Shown here one piece after another: positions 26,200-36,779 of a DNA stretch of 64,000 nt. The translations under genes and the position numbers were made by a program. This DNA comes from Lingula anatina (Eukaryota > Brachiopoda > Lingulata > Lingulida > Lingulidae). The notes under the pieces are model-generated. The model did not search any database, had not been told where the DNA came from, and worked only from the letters and a program-made list of their open reading frames with translations. Every line of letters begins with the position of its first letter. Position 1 is the stretch's first letter. Location of the stretch: the NCBI RefSeq assembly GCF_001039355.2, contig NW_019775736.1:68882-132881 (forward strand), written 5' to 3'.

Positions 26200-27131
26200 C
26201 AACTGTCATCTTTAAAGTTTCTAATATTTGAGAAACTGTTGAATTTTTGTCGCAACACTGCAGCTGGACCAAAAACGGATTTATTAATTCATAGATTTCA
26301 TTCCTTATGGTTGTGGATAGGTATACCGAATTGTTATATATATAATATATATATTTGACGACCAATGACCCTAAACCATAAGCCTTTTATGAGCTTGTTT
26401 TTATGACACGTTTGTCCACACACTTAATGATGTGTTGATAAACCTCCCGGTATCCTAAGACTTCAGGTTTATTAGAAACCATCGCTCTTTTTTTTTTCAG
26501 CTTCCCCATAATCCGTTTACATAACGATCTATCTGTACAGTCAATAATGATTTATGTTTCCCAGCGACAAAGTACCTTTACGGTGCCACAGAACAAACAA
26601 CCCCATCAATAGTCGAATAGGAAAGAGGTGCGTATATCTAGGAACTATTCACCGAGTTCGCCTACGTCATGCAGTGGGATGAATATATGTACTCCAGCTC
26701 ATCGCTTGAATTCTTTAGCGCATACGTTTACGCGACTTACAACATGGGGGCTCCTGTCGGAATCGATCACAGGTTGGGCGCGTGAAGTATTGGACATTGG
26801 GGAAAATCTTCCGAATATGAGCGTATGCAGCTTACAGACTGGGAATGGTATTCAAAGGTACGTTTTCTTTTCACAAAATGTCATATTGCTTTATCATTAG
26901 AAGCATTTTAAGACGTCTTTTTTTAATGTCAGTCGTGATAAGAAGATGCAAACGTACAGGTACGTACATTTTTAAGAATTCAACTACAAGCGTTAGAAAC
27001 ATATTTAAAGAGATTTATCTGCTTGACTATTGTGGGATTATTGCGAATGTAATATTCGAAAATATAACTGGAAGAAACCTAGGACGACGTGAAAACCTCT
27101 CTGAATTCTGTCGCAACAGTTGTTTTAGCAA

Positions 27132-27202
<71 letters not shown>
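27132..27202. repeat. (ATCT)n-(AT)n compound microsatellite
   Basis: About seven ATCT units pass directly into about 20 AT units. Confidence 0.95.
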
Positions 27203-27206
<4 letters not shown>

Positions 27207-27663
27207 ACTCGTTCCTGAATTAGACGGTAGAATCAGCTTGGCATATAAGCTTGACCTGTGCTTCCGTAGCCTGCTCCCATTATTCCCACGAGTAAGATAA
27301 AAATCGGCTGGGATGGCTTTAACATATTTCAGACATCGTTGGTTTTACTGTTATTTCCGCCTTTACATGATGTATGTCTTTTCTGCGCAGTTAATGACAT
27401 TACTATCAACGAAGTTCTACCTTCATAAATACTAGTAACGCGGAACAGAAACAAACACCGCTTTAACGACCAACTTTCAATAAGATCGAACCTGAAAAAT
27501 TTGAAGTTGTAAATCAAAGTACCTTCCCAAGCACCAAAAATCGGCTAACACAATGTTATCAAACGGTTGTATTTTTTGTGCAAGTTTTAAAAAAAACAAA
27601 AATACAGGAACGATGTCCTGTACAAGCCTGCCATATAGCAATAATCCAAATACAATTTCCATA

Positions 27664-27666
<3 letters not shown>

Positions 27667-27697
<31 letters not shown>
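27667..27697. repeat. Poly(A) tract of about 31 bases
   Basis: An uninterrupted A run, which could be the tail of a retroposed sequence on the plus strand. The preceding ~100 bp do not match a gene that I recognise. Confidence 0.85.
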
Positions 27698-27702
<5 letters not shown>

Positions 27703-28345
27703 GGTACTGCTCCGTCTAACCCACAGAGACTTGTTTGCGCTTAGAGGGATGGAAAAGTGATTTGTCATTAACCAAAGTGGAACAGGTGTAGGCATTAGTC
27801 TTATAGCCATTAGGCTTAATTGGTATAAATATATTATTATTAAAGCACTTGTTTTCGTGTTCTGAAGATATCAGTAAGCATTGGTCTATGTAGCCATTCC
27901 ATACTACAATCGATTACTAAGTTTACTGTTTATGAATTATTAGAAAACTGAAGTTTATACGTGGTAAAGCCCTTTAATCATATTCCACTGTTGAAGAGGA
28001 TGAATGTGAGACAGTTTCAACGAATTGTTTTAAACAGTTACAGAGCATTGGAAAATACACTGTACTCTCTTTGACTTTATTGCACAAATTCTGTCGACCT
28101 CGTCCTCATCTGTCATTCTGTCAGCTTTTTTCCAATCTAATCTTTTCACCCTGGAAAGTAAGTCTATACAAATCTCTCATGTTTTTGAAGTGAAAGCACG
28201 ATGACATGTTGTGCATATTCTCCAACGGAACTTTAGACTCTTTACAAACTTACACTAAGGTACCTCAGAATGTTTTATCATTACTTCGAGAGCCACGCGC
28301 GCTCTTAATTACTAATTAATTTCTCTTCTTTTGTGACACGGTAAT

Positions 28346-28410
<65 letters not shown>
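28346..28410. repeat. (GT)n-(GA)n compound microsatellite
   Basis: About 16 GT units pass into about 17 GA units. Confidence 0.95.
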
Positions 28411-28413
<3 letters not shown>

Positions 28414-29176
28414 CCACATGAACTATACATTCGACAAATACATCACATTTTAGTCTTATATACAGTATTTGTTCATCCAAAGAGTGTAAAACTGAACGCC
28501 TAACTAAATTTACGGTCTTCTAATTCTTCCTGAGTTATCCTGGGAGGCAACGAGTATTATGAATTATTCATATTACCATTTGTGTTACCTGTAAGTATAG
28601 TGCCGCCTATATGGATAAATGGCTCATTGATGATTTGTGTTGATAACAGCATTAATTTTCAGAACGCAGTGTGCAACGTTGCAGCAAAAAATGTCGGTAT
28701 AAATTCTGAAAGAAAAAAAAAAGAAGAAAACATGAAAAAAGGAAATACGCAGCTTACTGTCTGGCAGATACAAAATCAATCTAAATACGATAAGACACTC
28801 CACTTGAATAAACCAATTTTGCAGTTAACAGAGTGCAATTCAAATATGATGTCCGAGTTCTATCGACTTTACAAAGGGCTTGACACTCAAGAGAATACAT
28901 ATCAGCGGTAGTGTAAAACCGTGCCTCTCCCCTAGACATTTGTCCAGATTTTATTATCCGTCACAAGGTTACACTTAATCGAACCAAGGAAGAATCTACT
29001 TTCTTGATTGAGTCACTTCGATATGACCTTTGGCACCAATTAAATTCATATTCGAACTCCCTGGACAGCCGATGCAATATTTCGCACCTAATAATTAGGC
29101 CTTCCATAAATTATTCACTTTTGCCATTTGCGTTTTAAATATAGGACTGGGTTCCCATGCCTAGATCGATCTAACA

Positions 29177-29368
29177 GGATCGATCCATCTCCAAGGGGTT
29201 TCTTGCTAAATTGTTTTCAGCTAAAGCGGCTTAGATGTCTGACACGCCTACTGAAGCTGCTAAACGATACTTAAATACCCCCTAGCAGCTTCAGTAGGCA
29301 TGACAGACATCTAAGCCGCATAAGTTAATAGCAATTTAGCGAGAATCCCCTTGGAGGGAGATCGATCC
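29177..29368. repeat. Foldback hairpin element, 86-bp arms and 20-nt loop
   Basis: Positions 29177-29262 (starting GGATCGATCC) match the reverse complement of 29283-29368 at roughly 85% of positions, with long identical blocks such as GCGGCTTAGATGTCTG and GCCTACTGAAGCTGCTA next to the loop. Transcribed RNA would form a long stem. It may be a small MITE-like foldback element or a precursor-like hairpin; there is no coding capacity. Confidence 0.85.
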
Positions 29369-30076
29369 AAAGTTAGTACGATAGGGTCTCTAAGATGCAC
29401 CACGATTCAAGGCGTATGTAGAACAGGCATCTAACTATACCAATATTTATACTGAACTCGTTTCCAATAAAATGGTGATTTTTCCTTTATAACTTAATAT
29501 GTCTGTGCTGAAAAAGTCAGAGTCTGAACCATTTTGCCAATCTGACGTACCCTTATTCACTACACTTGCATATTGTAGTAGCAGCCATGCCCGTAGTGAG
29601 TTTAAATTTTACATGTATTCAAGAGAAATGTTAAATCCTCAGAAAATGAAAGATACAACACCACTCCCTTTATTTTATGGGCCAGCCTGAAGACTTTCCA
29701 GCCACTATTCGTTTTTCCGGGCAATCACTCGATCTGTAGCTACAGTAGAGCGTTTTACATTCTAAGGTTATCTCTAAGAGAAACGTAATATTGATTGGCT
29801 TATCCGTTTACATGTATATCACGGGAACGCCACTTCTCGAACTACTGTTTCTTAGCTTAAACTTTTTAGATTCATGCTTTAAACCATTTACAGTGATGTT
29901 TGATTTCTGGCATGTCTAGATTTTGTGAACAAAGTAACACTTAATATGATTGTAATTTATGATGTACAACATAAGATATTTTTTTCATTTTTGACCAGAT
30001 CTTCAACCTACAAAACTGACCAGGACATTATTCATAAGCGACTGCCAATAAGTGGTGATATCTCCCCCAAAGAACA
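29369..30076. other. 5' flank of the second GPCR gene
   Basis: A TTTTTTCATTTTTGACCAG tract ending about 29998 is a plausible splice acceptor for a 5' UTR exon of the receptor at 30077. No further coding sequence is seen. Confidence 0.35.
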
Positions 30077-31153
30077 ATGGATACCATGGAGTACCAAAAT
30101 ACCACATTAACAGTAAACGAAACGGTCAACTACAGTAGCAACATTACTTATGATGGGACAGACTATGAATGCAGTGGGTGTGGGGTGGAGACTGTGATAC
30201 CAGTGGTGTTTTCTTTCGTATTTATCGTAGGATTGATAGGCAATGGCAGTCTGATATACATTGTATGCAGGTATAAGTCCATGAGAAACATACCTAACAT
30301 TTTGATAACAAACCTAGCAGTGGGCGATTTCCTACTCATTATTATATGTGTGCCTTTCACACTTACTATCTACGCATTTCCAAATTGGCCGTATGGAGAC
30401 ACAGTATGCAAAGTCAATGAATTTCTCCAGACCGTATCTCTTGGAGTCAGTGTTTTCACCCTGTCAGCCTTGAGCATTGAGAGGTATTCGACCATTGTCC
30501 GTCCATTTCACAGCAGACATCGCAACGCTTTACGTCGAACCTTAATTACCATTGTTACCATTTGGTTTACGTCTATTGCAATAGGAATTCCAGATTTATT
30601 TTCCTATCATACCATACAAATCGACCACCAAACCGAGTTTTGTTGGCCTTATCCCGTCACTTGGCCACGTTGGTATGGGCGGGCCCATGTGACGGTGCGT
30701 TTTCTTCTATTTTACGTGTTGCCTTTGATTAACATCACATGGTGCTACATTGCCATTGCCAGAGCCTTGTTTTGGGTTACTAAGCACACAGATAAAGCCC
30801 CAAAAGTGGATGGAGAAGAACATAAAGGGGATATAAAGACAAGGCAAAAAATCGCCAAGGTAATCCTATCACTTGTTGTGATATTCGGGATCTGTTGGCT
30901 TCCTCGGCACATATATCTTATCTGGTTTTTCTACGCATTGGGGCATTATAGCGCGTTCTGGCAAATTTTCAAAAGCGCTGGTTTTGCACTGTGTTTCATA
31001 AATTCTTGTCTTAATCCAGTCATGCTCTATTTTCTGAGTAAGCAATTTAAATATGCCTACCATAGGGCATTTTGCTGTCATTGCCATTGCCAAAGAACAG
31101 CATTGCGGGGCATAGAGTCAGATACTCCTTTGCAATTTATAAACAAGATTTAG
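30077..31153 (+). CDS. Class A neuropeptide GPCR, bombesin/CCHamide/endothelin-receptor type, intronless
   Basis: A complete 358-aa receptor in one exon. The N-terminal tail has four glycosylation sequons (N8, N14, N18, N22). TM1 contains GLIGNGSL, loop 1 has RNIPNILITNLAVGD with D84 in TM2, and the first extracellular loop has WPYGDTVCK with C111 pairing with C189. TM3 runs LQTVSLGVSVFTLSALSIERY (a little beyond a full helix) and ends in E135-R136-Y137. TM6 contains CWLPRH (273-278) and TM7 ends in N313-P314..LYFLSKQF. The RN.PNI loop, the FLQT.SLGVSVFTL TM3, CWLPRH and NPxxLYxLSK are hallmarks of the bombesin/gastrin-releasing-peptide receptor family and its invertebrate CCHamide-receptor relatives, which couple to Gq in characterised members. 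The tail has a cysteine cluster (C333, C334, C336, C338) likely to be palmitoylated. Met4 is an alternative start. Confidence 0.92.
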   Translation: MDTMEYQNTTLTVNETVNYSSNITYDGTDYECSGCGVETVIPVVFSFVFIVGLIGNGSLIYIVCRYKSMRNIPNILITNLAVGDFLLIIICVPFTLTIYAFPNWPYGDTVCKVNEFLQTVSLGVSVFTLSALSIERYSTIVRPFHSRHRNALRRTLITIVTIWFTSIAIGIPDLFSYHTIQIDHQTEFCWPYPVTWPRWYGRAHVTVRFLLFYVLPLINITWCYIAIARALFWVTKHTDKAPKVDGEEHKGDIKTRQKIAKVILSLVVIFGICWLPRHIYLIWFFYALGHYSAFWQIFKSAGFALCFINSCLNPVMLYFLSKQFKYAYHRAFCCHCHCQRTALRGIESDTPLQFINKI

Positions 31154-32193
31154 GAACATGTATTAATATGGGTTGTTTGTATTCTGGCGGTAACATCACC
31201 AGATGCCTTCTTTTTCATTACATTGGTAATTGCATTCGTTAGAGTATCATTTTGCTGGAATTAGAGGTATCATTTTGTGGGAATTAGAGGAAGAAACCTT
31301 ACTACTAATTCTATGTGTCGTTCTGTCCGTTTTACTGGTTCGTTTTTAATGAACTCAATGAAAAAAGCTTATATATTGCAATTAGATATTGACGCTTGAT
31401 GTGCAGACATTTATCAGTTTAATGACAGAGGAAATAATAAAAAGGTAAAAAAAGACCAGACCACTTGTCTGTGATCATATTGGTGCACTTAATGCCAATA
31501 ACGAACCACAGATCGACTGCCTCCAAGCTTTAAAAGCTTTTCTCTGTTGATCAGTTTTAAAATGTGCAAGCCTACGCCTATTACAAACTGAAAGGTTAGA
31601 ATTAATTTAACTTCAGTTGTACAAAACATTTTCAAGATGCGTTTCTTTTTTTAATTAATCTTTAATCTTAAAAAAAACTACGTAAATGAACAATGACCAA
31701 GTGGGCCTGCATGGTCCTTTATTATATTTCCAATATTGAGCATCTTAGTAGGACTATTATCATAATGTAAGTTTCAAAGTATTCATATTTGCACTTTAAT
31801 TGTAATGTGACACAATTGATTAATGTCTAAGGTTGTTTTTTGTTGTAATAAAATTTTATACAAACCGCCAGCTAGTATTATTTCTTTAACTGGTCTAAGC
31901 AGTTGTGTCATTAAATCAATTGTTTGTACACCTCTCCCTGTAAGTTCAATCTGCATGTGCTTTAGATTATGGATTTAGATGACATCCCGATGGATATTTT
32001 GGACACAGTGACAATATACATACAAGACGTCGGGGACGTTTAAAAATCACCAACAATTTCGGTAACTTCACGTAATGTCTTTGTTCGTAGTCTGTAATTC
32101 TTTATGACATGTTGCGTTTTGTCTAAAGAGATAAACTAGGCTTGTTAATTATCCTGATTAAGAAGTTAAAGCAATAATAACTCTTCGTTTCGG
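31154..32193. other. 3' flank of the second GPCR gene
   Basis: AT-rich sequence with an AATAAAA at about 31846-31852. A short tandem duplication of about 24 bp (GTATCATTTTG.(C/T)GGAATTAGAG twice, ~31245-31290) is present. No protein-like frame. Confidence 0.45.
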
Positions 32194-32512
32194 CCAAAAA
32201 ATGAATTTTCCTGGAGTAAACAACAATTTTCCCATACTAACCAATGGTTAATGAATCCATTTTTACATTCAAAGTTAGTCCCTGGTTTTTTTTCTAAAAA
32301 GTTTGGTTTTTTGTTAAAATCTCTTAAGAGATTTTAACAGAGTATAGACATCAATGGAGGTCACGTTGTCTAAAGACAATTTCAAATATCAGAATAAAAG
32401 CTATAACTGCTGTTTTCTTGGTAAAACAGAATATATTATATTTCTATGAGTTATTCACAAGGTTTTTATTGTGAAATATAGGTCTCATACGAAGAGTTAT
32501 TATCCCTTTAAG
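32194..32512. repeat. Dispersed ~300-bp repeat, copy 2
   Basis: Second copy of the repeat at 329-633, same orientation. Its centre is a perfect 26-bp palindrome (32313-32338) built on CTCTTAAGAG with TTAAAAT arms. No coding potential. Confidence 0.7.
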
Positions 32513-33913
32513 TTGAAGAATCCTTTGTCTTGGTTTGATGTTAAAGAGTGGGGTTCCCTACAGAAAGAATGTACCTGAGCAAGTAACGAGTGAACATTAA
32601 ATGTTTGAAATTGGTTATTGTTGTCAGCGTTGGATTTCCTCATAGCGATTTACGCGCAACTATTTTGACCACGAATCTGGAAGGTAGTATTAACGCGTTA
32701 CCCAACCTAAAAGCATACAACGGTGGCCGTATTTCGAGCCTGTTTATTATTTTTATTCATTGCTGAATTTGCGCGGTTGCGGACAAAGGCCCCATTCAGA
32801 ATAGAAAATACATGGCTGATTTTGAGTGATAAAGCCCGGGGGAGGTCAGATAATAATCATAATTTTCCAGTGCAAGCCAAACTACTATCTATAAAAAGAA
32901 ACAAACTCCTACACAGAGAACCTTTATCTAATATCCTAAAGTTAAAAAAACATTTATGGATATGTCAGGGTCAATAATTGGCCTCCTTTGCTTAAAATCA
33001 CCAACCAGTAGAAGGTAATGTGCTAATTCAGTTTTTATACTTTCAGCAAAAACACTATTTATAGACACCTTTACTTTTAGTAATTAAACATGACATTGAA
33101 ACAAAGATACTTTCAGATGAACATGTTATTTGGAGATTAAGCACAATAATTTTCATTAAAAAGCTCCCTCTGCTGTACAGGAAAAGATGTATACATACAT
33201 ATATGTATACCATTAATCTAAGTTGCCTCCAGGGATGTTATCCTGCATCGCGATCAAGCAACTGAAAATCTTTTCAATGCACAGACAACCGAACTGTGTT
33301 AAGGACATGAGATGACATAAAACATAGCATTTAGACTCCTGGGGTATGAATGGAAAACAAACGTTTGTATGATGGTAAAACTAACAAGGATTCATTATAT
33401 CATGATTAACTGAGATAAGATGCCTTTAAAATGCTCACTAGCACACCCACACACAAGACATACAAGTACACACTCCTGCAATCTAGTAAGAGCAGATTTG
33501 ATTTCAACTTTTTTTATGACAGAAATATTAGTATTTTCAAGCTTTCATGTACCTGAGCTTTTGTGTGATTACCTTAAAAAGCCAGTGCATCACTTCTCTA
33601 ATGTGCGGTTTTCAGTAAATGTCATAGTCATGAACTAAAAACCCATGGGGAATTCTTTAATTGGATGAACTACAAAAAGAAAGAGCATGACAGTCAACAA
33701 AAAACTTCCACTCAAATGTCAAAATGGAAAAAAAATGTACAAAAAACCTCAAAAAATTGATTACTGCGCAAATGTAAAAAGTTCAAATTTGGAACACAGC
33801 TTGGAAAATTGTTGATGATATCATTTAAAGATATCATTCAATATTTCCATGCTTTATATTGCAAGGTTGATATGTACTCTGTTAAAAATACTTATTTATA
33901 TTTCTAATTTTGC
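32513..33913. other. Intergenic sequence without recognised genes
   Basis: Nothing protein-like. AT-rich with a poly-A run around 33955-33974 just inside the following duplication. Confidence 0.45.
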
Positions 33914-34532
33914 CAAGAACCTACCTACAGTGTAGTACTCAAAATCTAATATACAAAAAAAAAAAAAAAAAAAACTGAAGTGGTAAGTTAGGACTGCAGG
34001 TTGGAGATTAGGTCTTAGCTTTTTTTATTCCTGTTGCATTCATTAAATGTATCTACAAAACATCTAATTATGCTTGATACACAGCTCCAAGTTCATCGTG
34101 TGATGTAATATTGTGATTTTGGAGAGCAAAAACATCATTTTCAGTTCCCTGATTTTCTCAGCTTTTTGCCACCTGGACAGCTATAAACATGCTTTTAATA
34201 GTATTATAACACTTGAACAAAGTACCACAAAAGGGATTTAGGGATTTTTCTTTCTAGACTGACTGTTGATTTTATCTATAAAAACATAATTTTTATACCT
34301 ATTTGAGTACAGTCCCACCTTAATTAATTGACCAGTATGCCATGGAGTGTTTTATTCCACATATTTATAAAATGTACCTGGACTCAAAATAAGTTTTTCT
34401 TATGATATTTATTATTTTCAGCATATATGTCAACAGAAAACAACAAGGTTGTGCTTAAATAAGTCATGATATGGCTTGCGTGTAGTTATAAATCATCTTA
34501 ATCATTCTTGTCTTTTTTTGACTTGGTAAACT

Positions 34533-34616
34533 TCAGCATTTTCCATAGGAGATTTTTATGTTGTCCACAGCAATATCACTTCTCCACCCATTTCCAGTTT
34601 TACCTTCTACATAGAA
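34533..34616 (-). CDS. Duplicate last exon of the astacin-MAM protease gene
   Basis: Minus-strand exon of 84 bp with acceptor TTATTTCAG. It encodes the end of a MAM domain (FYVEGKTGNGWRSDIAVD and on to a final cysteine) and a TGA stop. Its protein sequence is the same as the copy at 37371-37454. If the genome truly contains both, this copy lies downstream of the functional gene end and would serve only as an alternative terminal exon; if the duplication is an unmerged haplotype, it is the allele. Confidence 0.8.
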   Translation of the reverse strand, partial: FYVEGKTGNGWRSDIAVDNIKISYGKC

Positions 34617-35681
34617 CTGAAATAATAAACATAGATCTAAGTAATTATTTTTCAGCAAAATCAATAACCCCACTTTCCATGCTGCATCTTTATACTCTAA
34701 AAATAAAATGCACAAAAAATCAAAAGATACAAAATAATCAGATAAATAGAGGGGACTCTGATGGTCCTGCTTAACCAAGCACAATCAATTCACAATAAAA
34801 AAAATTAACTCAATGAAATGAAGCTAGGCATGTAATCAATATTTATAACAACAGCCATTCTGTCTACGTACTAGAACAGGCTTTCTGTGTGGAATGTTTA
34901 GCAAAAGATTCAATTTTTACATGAAGTAAATAAAGCAGCACCAATGTGATGGAAATATGTATCCAGTAGGTTTCTAAATAAGCTCTTGTTTCAGCTCTGA
35001 TGTTGGTGGATCATGCTTAACAAAGTTGCTTCTAAAAATGACACATTTGTTAACTTCTTTCTTTTGATGCGAGTCTATCTATTGATCTCTTTAAAGTCTC
35101 TTAGCTATTTCCAACCAGTTAATTTTCTCATATATTTACCTGCTCATCTCCTTGATCTCCCTTATCACCAATATTTTAAGAAGATCAAATTACCAGTGGT
35201 AATGTTAAACCGTAAATCAGTTACAATTTACCCACTTTTTCTTCAAATATAAAACACGAGGAGCAAGCAATTCATTATCCATTTGATATATTGCTTGCAA
35301 CACTTTTGCTGTTATTACAAAGGTGTAAATTTTTCACAACTCTGCCTTCTCCATTATAAATCACCCTATCACACTTTCAAAAATGTGATCAATAAATCAA
35401 CACAGTTTCCAAATGGAGCTAGCTGCAGCAGCTTTTTTCTTACTATCATACTTAACACCATCAAAACAGGATGTGATCATTGATATTGCTTTTCATTAAA
35501 AGTCACCAAGCCTGAGATCAGTTGGACATTTTTACACATGCAATTAAGATCACATCTAGCTGAATATTGAAACCAAAAGCCTTTTTTCACCTAATGATAG
35601 AGACCTGTAAAACCCTAACCTGCTATATTTAAGCACCCTGAAGGTCAGATACCTCTGTATGACCCATAATTAGTCTTGACC

Positions 35682-35950
35682 AGGGGTGGATTATTTGAAA
35701 GGGAGTCCACGGATGCAAAGCTGACCCTAAGCCCCCCAACCCCTTGGTGTAGGGTTTGGGGCCTGCTGAAGGGCCAGAAAAATTTTGGTATTTTTGAAGG
35801 CGAACTGTGCCATTTGGTACAGATTAGAACTATGATTTAGCTAGTCAAAATTCTACTTTCAAGAGTGGTCATTGCTGTGATTTTTTTTCAGAAATTGAAG
35901 GGGGATCAGGACCCCCCTGACCCCCCCTAAATCTGCCAATGGTCTTGCCC
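35682..35950. repeat. GC-clustered interspersed repeat with C/G hairpin, copy 1
   Basis: Starts CAGGGGTGGATTATTTG and ends with a G-rich/C-rich foldback (GGGGGATCAGGACCCCCCTGA) followed by CTGCCAATGGTC. The terminal sequences are roughly inverted. Its composition differs clearly from the AT-rich flanks, suggesting an old non-autonomous transposon. A second copy (38518-38795) exists only because the whole block is duplicated. Confidence 0.45.
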
Positions 35951-36778
35951 ATGTGTAAACAAGACTAATACCTCAAGAAAGCAACAGCTTTTTAAAAATC
36001 ATGAAACATGTCATATTACATTTTCTAAGTGTCCCACTATTTTTGCTTTGGAAAAAAATAAATTGCTGATATCAATCAATGATCAATCAATGATACATTA
36101 TCAGGCTCTTTATTAATTTTTGTAAAACAGGCATAATACGTATTCTTATTTGCGTAATGCCATTTGATCTTGGGTCATATAAGAAGACTAAAATTTTTGG
36201 TTTTTAAGTAAAAAAATAACAACATTTGACTAAAGGCGACAGTCTCACAACAGAACCTCACATCAATTTGGTTCACTTCAATTCAGAATAAAACCATAAT
36301 AGTCCACCAAAAGTAACTATTGATTAAACATTAGCCATCTCTATCTTTTTTTCAAGGAAGAAGCTTTACATTACCACTGATTTAACTTGGGTCAAAGTAG
36401 TCTTAAAGCCTTCAGTCTCAATGTAAAAACCAACAGTTAAGTTTGTCTGTGAAACCCGGTCAAAGTGTTGTATGCATGAAACACAATACGTATACTATGT
36501 TATATGTAATGTTTTACAAGGATGTTCTACACATATTTTACCCCCTGAGTAACAGACAACCACAGGTGATACACTCTAACCAAAAAGCCATCACAGTTCA
36601 GTTCAACTGTAAGAATGGCACCAAGGGTTGTTCAAAAAGCAAAATTGAAATCAGTTACCTATACCTGTCTGTTACCTTATTTTATCTTGTAAGATTGATG
36701 CTCACACCATGGGGGATGTAAAGAACCAAAGACCAAAGTTCAGAGTATCTCACATTCATGCACATTTCACATGAATGC

Positions 36779-36779
36779 N
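36779..36779. other. Single-N assembly join
   Basis: The ambiguous base lies exactly between the two 2.8-kb copies. Confidence 0.9.

Larger units (their letters stand above)
25216..29176. other. Intergenic sequence rich in simple repeats, no recognised genes
   Basis: Holds the simple repeats listed separately. A 109-codon frame (28582-28911) and a 151-codon frame (26845-27300, which runs through the TATC/TA microsatellite) do not resemble known proteins. Confidence 0.45.
33914..36778. repeat. 2.8-kb duplicated block, copy 1 (carries a second last exon of the astacin-MAM gene)
   Basis: It aligns with 36780-39610 throughout at an offset near 2838, with scattered substitutions and small indels (a few percent by eye). 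It ends exactly at an N (36779). It contains a copy of the terminal MAM exon at 34533-34616 (-), with acceptor, stop and a downstream minus-strand AATAAA (34408-34413) all intact. Confidence 0.92.

Noticed and set aside
26845-27300. 151-codon frame
   Set aside because: Its C-terminal half is the TATC/TA microsatellite; the rest has no recognisable features.
32723-32977. 84-codon frame with a signal-peptide-like start
   Set aside because: It opens with GTG, not ATG, in this animal-type sequence and lacks any support.
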